NCBI GenBank assembly: GCA_964420995.1
Contig: CAYQUX010000019.1
Location: 1 to 64,000, forward strand
DNA: 64,000 nt
From: Leptolinea sp964420995
Lineage (GTDB): Bacteria; Chloroflexota; Anaerolineae; Anaerolineales; Anaerolineaceae
Reading direction: 5' to 3'
The notes under the pieces: model-generated
Told to the model about the DNA's origin: nothing
What the model saw: only the letters and a program-made list of their open reading frames with translations
Database searches by the model: none
In this document: in pieces, positions 8,481 through 16,439 of the stretch
How the letters are laid out: the number at the start of each line of letters is the position of its first letter
Numbering within the stretch: position 1 is the first letter of the stretch
Position numbers and translations under genes: made by a program

Positions 8481-10103
8481 ATGCGCTCAAATAAACTGCT
8501 TGTTGGATGCGGTATAGTCATCATTGTGGCATTGGTATTGCTGATAGTCGCCGCATTAGTCCTCCCCGGACTGGTGCCAGAGGTTTCGGCGAATACCGGG
8601 CAGACAGAAGGAGTACAGGTTTTCCTTGTTCAACCTGTGAATGGTTCCACTCTGGCTGTCAATAAACCTGTCGCCGTAAAGGCAGACGCGGCAGGTGTAA
8701 GCGAGCTTGATGGGATGAAACTGTGGGTTGATAACCACCTCTGGGAAGCCGGAGCGTCCATCAATCCAACAGGCCAATCCATCAGTGGATCATGGGTATG
8801 GACTCCCCAGGAGATTGGTGAATACACATTGATGGTGCGTGTCACCACAAAAGACGGTCAAGCAAGTAATTCAAATGTGATCAAGGTCGAGATCGTGGCT
8901 GAGGAGAATGTCCCCACACCTGATCCGGCTGAACCTGCACTGCCGCCCGAATTATCCTCAGCCGGCGAGGCAGGAGGGATGGCGGGAGGTGAGGTGCCGC
9001 CTCCACCGCCGTTCCCGCCCGAAGAACCCGCACCGCAGGAAGATAATCAGGGTTCAAGCATCATCCCCGGCAAATACATCATTGTTGGCCAGCAATTCTG
9101 GGGAAATTTGTTTCAAAAACTGGAACCACCAAAGGCGCCTCATATTTGGGGAAAGATGGAAAACGCCTGTGAGTCAATCCTGATCATTAAAGATAATTCT
9201 GATAATGAAGCGGCATTTTTGATACACAGGGTCAGTCCGGGAAGTGTGGTTTACAAACAGGTGGCCAAACTGGACGCGCATACCGGAACCGGGGTATTTA
9301 AATATAAGGATACCGGTTTGGATACCGGGAAATATACCTATGTTGTTTATGCCGTAAATGCAGTCGGGCAGGCGATGAGCAATGTCGTTGTGGTTAAGAA
9401 TACGGGAACCTGCCAGGCGGCACCCGGTGGATCAGCCATTGAAACCAGCAACACCACCATCAACCCGGATCAGGATGTGACGAATGTGTATTGTTATATG
9501 TCCACCAATGGAGTGGATTGGTCACGGATACCACCGCAGGCTAACACGTTCATCACTGCAACGAATGGAAAATTTGATGTGGAACCCTACCTTGGCGAAC
9601 CGGGAGGATTACCCATCGAATTGGATTGCTGGGGCTGGAAAGGTAATACTCTGGTACACCTGGGTAAAACGGAAATCACCTATACAAAAATCGCTCCGCC
9701 AACGACGTTCCGCTTCGCGCAGGGCCCGGCTGACTGTGGAAACGATATAACTGATCCCCTAAAAAAACAGGCCATGGAATCGCTTTGCACTATCTTTACG
9801 GGTATGGGATACCGCATTGTCTTGTGGGAATGGCATGCCAAGCCTCTCCAGGTTTGTGCCCTGAGTGACAAGGAGTGCTGGGAAAATCTGCCCAAGTACA
9901 CCGCCGACCAGATTGACGGCTTCAGGCTCTACTACAAGTACCCCATCGGGTCAGACCATGAGGTATACACGTTTTCGGGTCAGGAAACGCGGATCGGGTT
10001 TGTGAAACCCGTGTCATCAGCGGGATTGTTAAAACCAGAGTATTTCGTCAGGGCGTTCAAGAACACCATGGAGTCGGGAGATAGCAACCATAAGAATCCC
10101 TGA
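8481..10103 (+). CDS. Membrane-anchored Ig-like protein, shorter paralogue of the 5073 gene
   Basis: This 540-residue protein has an N-terminal membrane anchor (about residues 10-32), an Ig-like domain (VFLVQPVNGSTLAV..., about 48-140), a Pro/Glu-rich linker with a PPPPPFPPEEP tract (about 150-195) and cysteine-containing beta domains. It matches the product of 5073-7526 across these modules, but stops where that protein enters its C-terminal DNRLRE-like region. GGAGGG lies upstream of the ATG. The tail SGDSNHKNP ends abruptly. In the next frame an open stretch continues to a TAA at 10261-10263, so a 3-prime frameshift is possible. Surface role is inferred, ligand unknown. Confidence 0.78.
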   Translation: MRSNKLLVGCGIVIIVALVLLIVAALVLPGLVPEVSANTGQTEGVQVFLVQPVNGSTLAVNKPVAVKADAAGVSELDGMKLWVDNHLWEAGASINPTGQSISGSWVWTPQEIGEYTLMVRVTTKDGQASNSNVIKVEIVAEENVPTPDPAEPALPPELSSAGEAGGMAGGEVPPPPPFPPEEPAPQEDNQGSSIIPGKYIIVGQQFWGNLFQKLEPPKAPHIWGKMENACESILIIKDNSDNEAAFLIHRVSPGSVVYKQVAKLDAHTGTGVFKYKDTGLDTGKYTYVVYAVNAVGQAMSNVVVVKNTGTCQAAPGGSAIETSNTTINPDQDVTNVYCYMSTNGVDWSRIPPQANTFITATNGKFDVEPYLGEPGGLPIELDCWGWKGNTLVHLGKTEITYTKIAPPTTFRFAQGPADCGNDITDPLKKQAMESLCTIFTGMGYRIVLWEWHAKPLQVCALSDKECWENLPKYTADQIDGFRLYYKYPIGSDHEVYTFSGQETRIGFVKPVSSAGLLKPEYFVRAFKNTMESGDSNHKNP

Positions 10104-10538
10104 TCATCCAGCCACCGGAATGAACTTGCCTATGGGAATCAGATCCATAAAGGGGTATGGATCCGGGTCAGGATTATCCCCGTTCCCATACGGATGGAGA
10201 AATACGCTTTGGGATAAGACCGGACAAATTTCCGGGTACTGGCTGAACGGCATTGAAGGCTAAGATGTCACCCCGCAGATAAGGCAAATGAATAAGGATA
10301 AGCAGAGAGTGGTTTAATTCTTTCAAAAAAAATGCGGCCGAAGGACACCGATTGATCTGATCTCTGCCAATTCCTGCATTGAATATTATGGCGATTTTTA
10401 TTTGGAGATTATGGTGTTTGAGTAACCCTGTTCCCGCTTCCTTAAACATACCCACAGGGACGATTAGCCATTGGACTATCTATTCTTAATGGATAGTCCG
10501 CTACATTTTTAAAATGAGTGTAATCTGAGGTTTTTATA
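10104..10538. other. Intergenic region with no supported gene
   Basis: This 435-nt spacer lies between convergent genes. It may hold a short out-of-frame remnant of the upstream gene up to 10263. A 93-codon minus-strand frame (10174-10455) has no recognisable domain, and I do not support it as a gene. A weak terminator-like hairpin lies at its right end. Confidence 0.5.
10473..10511. terminator. Weak bidirectional hairpin between convergent genes
   Basis: GGACTATC (10473-10480) and GATAGTCC (10492-10499) form an 8-bp perfect stem with an 11-nt loop, followed on the plus strand by ctacattttt. It sits downstream of the diguanylate cyclase gene and of the Ig-like protein gene. Confidence 0.5.
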
Positions 10539-11735
10539 TCAGATCGAAATTGGGGTATCAGCAGCAACCAGGTGATGTTCCATCAGCCGGGTACAATTCC
10601 GGCCCGCGTTCTTAGCCGCGTACATGGCTTCATCCGCGTCATTGATCAGGTTTTCCAGAGTTGGTTTGTCTTCCCCTTTGGCAGAAGCAACCCCGATACT
10701 GACCGTCATTTTTATGGTGTTGTTCTGAATCCGCAGACTGCTGGCGGCGATCTTTTCGCGCAAGCGCTCCGCGATTTCAATCGCTTCTTCCGGTGAGGTT
10801 TCGGCGAGAAGGATGGTGAACTCTTCTCCACCGTAGCGGCCGTAGAGATCCTGCATACGCACAGAATCTTTTATGATCCGTACCAGGTGGACCAACGCTT
10901 CATCACCTACGGGATGTCCGTAGGTATCATTGACCAGTTTGAAACGATCAATGTCCACCATTAAAATAGAGGTTTCATGGTTATACCGTTCGGCGCGGGC
11001 CAGTTCACGCCGGGCCAGGTCAAAAAATGTGCGCCGATTGAAGATATGCGTCAATGAATCACGCGTGGCCAACTCGCGGTTTTCTTCCAGCAATCTGTCC
11101 GAAAGCATGAGCAGCACACCCAGGGCGATCAATATGATACAGGGAATCGTCATGAAAAATGTCACCGAATTCGCCCAGACCGGATCAAAAATATCCGTGA
11201 ACCCGTTTTCCGTAAGGGTCAGGTATGCGCCCCGGATGATGAATACGGCAATGATCATTCCATAACCTGACAGCAAAATGGGTTTTGAGCGTTGAACCGC
11301 TCTTTCATTAATAGAAATCAAAAACACAGCCTGTATTGCATATTGAATGGCAGAGATCAGTGCCAGGATGGTGGCACGCATTCGGAAGTTATCAATAAAG
11401 ATTATAAATAGGATGAAGATCAAAATGACCGGCAGATAAACAAGCCACCAGTAAATCTGCCGGTGAAAGAAATGACAATAGCCCAGGTAACCCAGATTGT
11501 ATGACGCAATTAATAGCGTATTGGCTAATACGATGGTGATGAAATCAGGCAAAATTCCGCGGAAAAACAACAAAAACTGCACGGCTGCCTGGGATAAGAA
11601 AAGCCCGACAAAATACTCAAGGCCGTATTCATACCGCCCGCGGGTACTCAACCAAATGGCAAGGCCTATCACCAGGTTGACGAAAACCTGGATTAGAAAA
11701 ACTGTTCGAATGTCGATAATGTACGGAGTTGACAT
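10539..11735 (-). CDS. Membrane diguanylate cyclase (GGDEF)
   Basis: This 398-residue protein has about seven membrane helices (residues ~10-220) followed by a complete GGDEF domain (~235-385). It makes cyclic di-GMP from two GTP. The active-site motif is YGGEEFTILL (GGEEF variant, still catalytic in this family). RMQD, five residues before it, fits the RxxD allosteric product-inhibition site. DIDRFKLVNDTYGHPVGD and NDADEAMYAAKNAGRN are standard GGDEF signatures. The membrane part presumably senses an unknown signal; I could not assign it to a named sensor family. The gene is convergent with the Ig-like operon. No strong ribosome site was found before the ATG. Confidence 0.93.
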   Translation of the reverse strand: MSTPYIIDIRTVFLIQVFVNLVIGLAIWLSTRGRYEYGLEYFVGLFLSQAAVQFLLFFRGILPDFITIVLANTLLIASYNLGYLGYCHFFHRQIYWWLVYLPVILIFILFIIFIDNFRMRATILALISAIQYAIQAVFLISINERAVQRSKPILLSGYGMIIAVFIIRGAYLTLTENGFTDIFDPVWANSVTFFMTIPCIILIALGVLLMLSDRLLEENRELATRDSLTHIFNRRTFFDLARRELARAERYNHETSILMVDIDRFKLVNDTYGHPVGDEALVHLVRIIKDSVRMQDLYGRYGGEEFTILLAETSPEEAIEIAERLREKIAASSLRIQNNTIKMTVSIGVASAKGEDKPTLENLINDADEAMYAAKNAGRNCTRLMEHHLVAADTPISI

Positions 11736-11810
11736 TGTTTCAGGGTAATGGGAGGGTATTAATCCATTATAGAGAAGATTACATTAAATTGAAAGAAAAG
11801 AACATAAATA

Positions 11811-12101
11811 CTATCTAAAAAGACGATTAAAACCTGTATAAGGAATGAGTGGAATGATCTCAAAATGGATAAACCCCGCTTTAACCAACGGGAACGACGC
11901 GGTAAGTTCGTTTACTCTTTCCAAAGAGTCGCATTCCCAAAAAATGACGGCGCTTTTTGTGTCTGCCCTGAAGAATACCTGGCGAATAAGATCGTCCTGC
12001 TGCAGTTCATAAAGACAGCGGGCTTCTTTTTCCATCAGAGCGGGATCGATTTCTTTCCAGTTGATGGGAAAATTTTCAATTTCAAGAGCAAGGAACTGCA
12101 T
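11811..12101 (-). CDS. Small hypothetical protein, possible dimeric alpha/beta-barrel fold
   Basis: This 96-residue protein starts at an ATG with a strong GGGAGG ribosome site 4 nt upstream. The pattern (FLALEIE, a helix rich in Glu/Leu, VFFRADTKSAVIFWECDSLERVNELTASFPLV, then HFEIIPLIPY) resembles muconolactone-isomerase-like or YciI-like dimeric barrels. Such proteins have beta-alpha-beta repeats and act as small-molecule enzymes or stress proteins. The family is not certain. It follows the membrane protein at 12130 by 28 nt and is probably co-transcribed with it and the cyclophilin. Confidence 0.65.
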   Translation of the reverse strand: MQFLALEIENFPINWKEIDPALMEKEARCLYELQQDDLIRQVFFRADTKSAVIFWECDSLERVNELTASFPLVKAGFIHFEIIPLIPYTGFNRLFR

Positions 12102-12129
12102 AGAACCTCCCTCTCAAAAAGCGGGAATC

Positions 12130-12705
12130 TTAAACGGCGGGCGCGGGCAACAGTCCCTGGGCAGCCAAAATCCCCATCACAGCCATCAGAATGACCAGGC
12201 CGATGCTTAACCCGAACAACCAACCCAACCACTTTTTTTCCGGATGCCGAACCCAGTAATGTGTAAAGAAAGCCAGCAGCAACGATTGGATGGTTACTTC
12301 AGGCAGCCCGATGAAATGAAATTGAAGGGGAATGTTCGTGTAAATTAAACCTTCTATGGAACTGGGAGACGGACCAAATGGAGAGAGAATACCCACGATT
12401 AATAATACCAGCCACATATACAACCAGCCGTTTTTCCGGGGAAAGAAGACATCCCGCAAGGCGTAAAACACGAGGCCAAAGAGGAATCCGCGGATTACCT
12501 GAAATAACGGCCCGGCCGCCACCAGTACATGATCTGTCTGGCGCATAAAACTGCCAAGAATAGGGTCGGCATAGCGTGCGGAATAATCAAAGATGGAAAA
12601 ACTGATGAATCCGATCACAAAATAGGTGACGGTGTGCGCCAGAGTGGATTTAATGCATATGGTGGAAAAAGACAGCGTTCCATCCCGGCTGGTATCTTTT
12701 TCCAT
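12130..12705 (-). CDS. Conserved-type integral membrane protein of unknown function
   Basis: This 191-residue protein has about five hydrophobic segments (residues ~23-40, 62-82, 92-112, 130-150, 160-185). A short loop RDVFFPRKNGW follows the second segment. No catalytic motif is recognised. The ATG is separated by a single base from the cyclophilin stop codon. Its ribosome site (AGAGGAATAGC) lies inside the end of the cyclophilin gene, so translation of the two is likely coupled. Confidence 0.7.
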   Translation of the reverse strand: MEKDTSRDGTLSFSTICIKSTLAHTVTYFVIGFISFSIFDYSARYADPILGSFMRQTDHVLVAAGPLFQVIRGFLFGLVFYALRDVFFPRKNGWLYMWLVLLIVGILSPFGPSPSSIEGLIYTNIPLQFHFIGLPEVTIQSLLLAFFTHYWVRHPEKKWLGWLFGLSIGLVILMAVMGILAAQGLLPAPAV

Positions 12706-12706
12706 G

Positions 12707-13381
12707 CTATTCCTCTTTTATTGTGATGCTTTCAATCACATCACCGATGAAATCCGGGTTGGTTTCCGGATCGCGCCGGGTGATGCCATTGACCACATCC
12801 ATGCCGTCAATTACCTGACCGAAGATGGTATAGCCACCATCCAATTGGGGAGTGGCTGTGAACGTGATGAAAAACTGGCTTCCGTTTGTGTCGCGTCCCG
12901 CGTTGGCCATGGCCAACACACCGGCCTTGTCAAATTTGAGATCGCTATCTTCGTTTTTGAACTGGTACCCCGGGCCGCCCATGCCTGTGCCTGTGGGATC
13001 GCCGCCCTGCGCCATGAAGCCTTCCAGAACACGGTGGAAAGTGGTGCCATCGAAGTACTTCTCACGGGCAAGAAACACGAAACTGTTTACTGTCTCCGGC
13101 GCTTTATCCGGGTAGAGTTGAACGATGAACTCTCCGCCTTTGGCCAATTTGAACGTGGCAGAGTATTTTTTATTTCTGTCAATGGTCATGGCAGGTGCCG
13201 CAGAATATTTGCCTTTTTCAACCGCCGCGACAGGTGACGCAGGTGTTGATTTTTGAGATCCAAAAATTGCCCAGGCGATCGCGGCAACAACCAGAATGAT
13301 GATCACACCAGCGATCACCTGGATGGTGCGCTCGGTTTTCTTTTTGGCTTGCAATTTGGCTTTGCGTTTGCTCTGGGGCAT
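12707..13381 (-). CDS. Membrane-anchored cyclophilin-type peptidyl-prolyl isomerase
   Basis: This 224-residue protein has a Lys/Arg-rich cytoplasmic start, one membrane anchor (about residues 20-42) and an exported cyclophilin domain (~75-224). Cyclophilins isomerise Xaa-Pro bonds and assist folding. Family motifs seen are TTFHRVLEGFMAQGGDPTG (catalytic Arg within FHRV), NTNGSQFFIT-like GRDTNGSQFFITF and LDGGYTIFGQV, where the usual Trp position is variable. I chose the ATG at 13381 because GAGG lies 7 nt upstream; a GTG at 13393 would add four residues. It probably serves folding of secreted proteins. Confidence 0.92.
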   Translation of the reverse strand: MPQSKRKAKLQAKKKTERTIQVIAGVIIILVVAAIAWAIFGSQKSTPASPVAAVEKGKYSAAPAMTIDRNKKYSATFKLAKGGEFIVQLYPDKAPETVNSFVFLAREKYFDGTTFHRVLEGFMAQGGDPTGTGMGGPGYQFKNEDSDLKFDKAGVLAMANAGRDTNGSQFFITFTATPQLDGGYTIFGQVIDGMDVVNGITRRDPETNPDFIGDVIESITIKEE

Positions 13382-13597
13382 AATGTACCTCACATTTCTG
13401 AAGATGTAAGAATTTTAACCGAAATTTCTGGTCTGACCATCAGGTGAATAGGGGATACTCTTAAAGAGAGGGTGTTCCCGCTTTGATGATCCCATCTTCA
13501 ATCATTATTAGATCCATACTCACAGATCACGCGCTCGATGACAAGGAGATGTGCAGTTTTATTCTTTATTTCGGTATACAGGCAGGACCTAGTCGGC

Positions 13598-14755
13598 TCA
13601 CTGTTGCCAGGGTACCGGACTATGGCTGTAATTGCAGTTCGTTTGTCCGCATTTCTGGAAATTCAATCGTTCTGTGGTGAGCCTGGCCAGATGCCCGGGT
13701 TCGATCCAAAGCCCGTATTCCGCTGACGTGGCCAGATTCTCAAGGTTGGGCTGAGCCACATTGATGGTCACAATTCCGGAAATCAATAATAGGGCGATCA
13801 ACACAAAACCAGGCCAGCGAGCATTTCTGATGGCTGCACCGAAAATCATCAATACCAGGGGGATGGTTGGAATAAGATAGGATGGCTCGGTGGGGATGCC
13901 AAGGTAAAAAACCTCGTATACCAGAACGGTGATCAAGGCAAAAGCCGTAAGCAGGGAGGAACGTGAAAGAAAACTCAGCCTGTCTTTTTTGAACCCCTTG
14001 CCAATAAAGAAGAGAATCCAGAAAAACACTGGAATAGACCAGAACATGAGATTTTTGTACCCCCAGCGGCCAACCCGCATAGCAGGGTTCCAGTATTGTT
14101 CATCACCGACTGTGGCCATAAGAAAACGGGGAGTCCACTGTGCGAAGTCAGCCGGGGGTAGGTAGAAGACAATGGTGAATAACCCGAAAACCAATGCCGA
14201 CTGGACCAGGTTTTTGCGGCGGGCTGGTTCAATGACAAATTGCCAGAGGAGAAATCCGCCGGCAAGAAGTACACTGGTCAACCGGCAGCCCGCGCCCAAC
14301 GCGAAAGCGGCGCCAGCGGTGAAAAAATGACCGCGGCGTACCTGGATATACCCCAGGAAGATAAAACCGACAGCCATCAGGTAATCCATGGTGCAGGTAG
14401 CATTGCTCCAGAAGAATGGATGGATCATCAGGGCAGCCGCGAGCAAGGGATATTGTGGAACAGAATATTCGCGGCACAGGCGCATAAACCCATACAATGC
14501 GATGAGTGCCATGGTCATTACAGCCAGATTGGTCAAAATACTTCCACCAAGTTGGTCCATTATGAACGTTATGGTTTCAAAAACGAAGAAACCCGGTCCG
14601 CGGGAGGGAATGTAATCGAAAGTTTTTACAAAATGGCGGCCAACTTCCAGCACACCATAGGTATCAATATCTGATCCATACCCCAAAAAGAGGAAGGGCG
14701 TATATAGTAGGGTGGCGGTTAGCAGTACAAGTCGGTCAGGATTTTTCTTCAGCAT
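13598..14755 (-). CDS. GT-C-like polytopic membrane protein (putative mannosyltransferase type)
   Basis: This 385-residue protein has about ten membrane helices. The loop after the first helix contains YGSDIDTYG, an acidic pair where GT-C glycosyltransferases place their catalytic Asp, and the loop before the next helix contains RGPGFFVFE. A further conserved-looking stretch is GAGCRLTS. These features suggest transfer of a sugar from a polyprenyl-phosphate donor on the outer face of the membrane, but no family assignment is certain. It is transcribed alone, with a 204-nt gap to the cyclophilin gene that shows no clear gene or terminator. Confidence 0.68.
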   Translation of the reverse strand: MLKKNPDRLVLLTATLLYTPFLFLGYGSDIDTYGVLEVGRHFVKTFDYIPSRGPGFFVFETITFIMDQLGGSILTNLAVMTMALIALYGFMRLCREYSVPQYPLLAAALMIHPFFWSNATCTMDYLMAVGFIFLGYIQVRRGHFFTAGAAFALGAGCRLTSVLLAGGFLLWQFVIEPARRKNLVQSALVFGLFTIVFYLPPADFAQWTPRFLMATVGDEQYWNPAMRVGRWGYKNLMFWSIPVFFWILFFIGKGFKKDRLSFLSRSSLLTAFALITVLVYEVFYLGIPTEPSYLIPTIPLVLMIFGAAIRNARWPGFVLIALLLISGIVTINVAQPNLENLATSAEYGLWIEPGHLARLTTERLNFQKCGQTNCNYSHSPVPWQQ

Positions 14756-14826
14756 GAGAAAGGAAAAAAGATTGTATCATGCTGGCGGCTTGCATTGCCA
14801 TGAAATGGTGGCGGCAAAAAGCCGGG

Positions 14827-15861
14827 TTACCGTTGGGTGGACTTACGAATCCGCAATTCTGTCGGAAGGATGATTGAATCCCCCTCCACTTCCGGGTACT
14901 TTATCTTTGGGTTATCCAGGGAAAGTAATTTCTTCACCGCGATATCCCCCAACTTATTCAGGTCCTGGTGAACAGTCGTTAATGGCGGAATGGAGAATTT
15001 AGATTCGGGTAGGTCGTCAAACCCGGCCACCCCCAGTTGTTCGGGTATCTTTATTCCATTTAGCCAGGCATAGTGCAATACACCGAAAGCCATCTGATCG
15101 TTTGCCGAGAAAACGGCATCCATCTCCGAGTATTGGGCTAAAAGAACCTTCATGTTGTCAAAGCCGCTGGCAGAGCTCCAACTACCGCTAATGCTTGCCA
15201 GTTCAGGAACCGGCCGGCCGGAGTCAATCAACGCTCGCGTCCACCCGCGCTTGCGTTCTCGCGCTTCCCAGCCTTCCAATGGGCCGGTGATATGGGCGAT
15301 ATGTTTATATCCCTGTTCAACGAGGTGCATGACAATTGAATAGGCGCCCGAGTAGTTATCCAGTGAAATGGTTACCGGTGCGGATGATGGATTCCCTTTG
15401 AGAAAAACCATGGGTGGAATTTGGTAGTTTACTTTTTTGGGTATTAATTTCCAGTTTTCGCTGACTTCCGGTGCAGCGCAGATGATCCCCTTTACCTGGT
15501 GTGCTGTCAACGATTGAATCAACGGTTGGATCTCCATCGAATCAAAGCTGGGTAATTCTTTGACGATCAGGGTGAACCCCAGAGCTTCGGCTGCCTGCGT
15601 GATGCCTGTGAGGGTGGCGGAAATTCCAAAGAATTCCAACCCGGCGATTATCACCCCGATGGTCTTTGCCTGTTGTCTCATGGACCGGGCAACAGCGCTC
15701 GGTTGATACTCCATGTCATTCATTACCGCCAGGATTTTTTCCCGTGTTTCATGCGACACATCGACTTTGTTATTAAGAACACGTGAGATCGTCTGGGTGG
15801 AAACCCCGCAGGCTCGTGCAACGTCTTTTATGGTTACCTTGGCCCTGACTAACGATGACAT
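14827..15861 (-). CDS. LacI-family transcriptional regulator
   Basis: This 344-residue regulator has an N-terminal helix-turn-helix (VTIKDVARACGVSTQTISRV, residues ~9-28), a hinge helix region (YQPSAVARSMRQQ) and a periplasmic-binding-like effector domain (~65-335). The family binds palindromic operators and usually releases them when a sugar binds. It is divergent from araA and the ChvE importer. Two GATAAC-containing palindromes lie in the shared 578-nt spacer, so it most likely controls that locus and itself. AGGA lies 6-7 nt before the ATG. The effector is presumably arabinose or a related sugar, by context only. Confidence 0.92.
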   Translation of the reverse strand: MSSLVRAKVTIKDVARACGVSTQTISRVLNNKVDVSHETREKILAVMNDMEYQPSAVARSMRQQAKTIGVIIAGLEFFGISATLTGITQAAEALGFTLIVKELPSFDSMEIQPLIQSLTAHQVKGIICAAPEVSENWKLIPKKVNYQIPPMVFLKGNPSSAPVTISLDNYSGAYSIVMHLVEQGYKHIAHITGPLEGWEARERKRGWTRALIDSGRPVPELASISGSWSSASGFDNMKVLLAQYSEMDAVFSANDQMAFGVLHYAWLNGIKIPEQLGVAGFDDLPESKFSIPPLTTVHQDLNKLGDIAVKKLLSLDNPKIKYPEVEGDSIILPTELRIRKSTQR

Positions 15862-16083
15862 AGTGATCCTTTATTGAGTCGTTGAACAGATTGTATACCG
15901 ATACTTCCACTTTGAAAAATGGATTCTTTTTAAACTGAACATGTGGACGTTTCCCCCAAACAAAGGTGACTTGAGATCAACTGGAGTTTGAAAAGAATTT
16001 ACTCGCTTTGAAGTATACAGTATTTCCGGAGATCGACTTGTCGGACGGATGGAAGTCAAAGGAATTTTTGTGATATATAATTA

Positions 16084-16099
16084 TTGTTATCGATAACAA
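16084..16099. promoter_or_regulatory. LacI-family operator, upstream copy
   Basis: The perfect 16-bp palindrome TTGTTATCGATAACAA lies about 225 bp downstream of the lacI-type start and 230 bp before the araA promoter. It shares the TTATCGATAA core with the operator at 16328, so the same repressor could bind both sites and loop the DNA. The remaining spacer sequence (15862-16083, 16100-16284) shows no gene. Confidence 0.7.
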
Positions 16100-16284
16100 A
16101 TATGAAACGAGGTTCTCGAACACGTAATAATGAGAAAACAACCTTGATTTTATGAAAGTGATGATTTTCACAAAGAAAAGAAGACCTTTTGGGAATCAAA
16201 TTCGACAACTCATGGGGTTTCAGGCAAATATCATATAAGAATAAGTACAAAAGTCACTTCTTTCCATTTCTTCATTAAAAACTG

Positions 16285-16313
16285 TTGACTTTGCCGTCCA
16301 GAATCGCTATTAT
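16285..16313 (+). promoter_or_regulatory. Sigma-70 promoter of the araA operon
   Basis: TTGACT at 16285-16290 and TATTAT at 16308-16313 are separated by the optimal 17 bp. The predicted start falls at about 16320, directly at the repressor palindromes and about 120 nt before the araA ATG. Confidence 0.8.
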
Positions 16314-16320
16314 GAGCCGG

Positions 16321-16345
16321 TAACGATAACGTTATCGATAACGTT
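16321..16345. promoter_or_regulatory. LacI-family operator overlapping the araA transcription start
   Basis: The 18-bp perfect palindrome AACGTTATCGATAACGTT spans 16328-16345. It overlaps a second palindrome, CGATAACGTTATCG (16324-16337). Both lie just downstream of the -10 box, where a bound repressor would block initiation. Confidence 0.8.
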
Positions 16346-16439
16346 TTTGGAATGCTCTTTTCCATACTTCCTTATTAAGTTCTAATTTTAAAAATTGTAT
16401 TGCTGGTCAATTCCTTGCGCCCGTTCGAAAGGATTTCTG

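Noticed and set aside
10174..10455. 93-codon minus-strand frame
   Set aside because: No ribosome site, no recognisable motif, and it covers a possible remnant of the upstream gene and the spacer between convergent genes.
13394..13597. Short plus-strand frames around 13483-13726
   Set aside because: They overlap the end of the minus-strand membrane protein gene, with no ribosome site or recognisable product.
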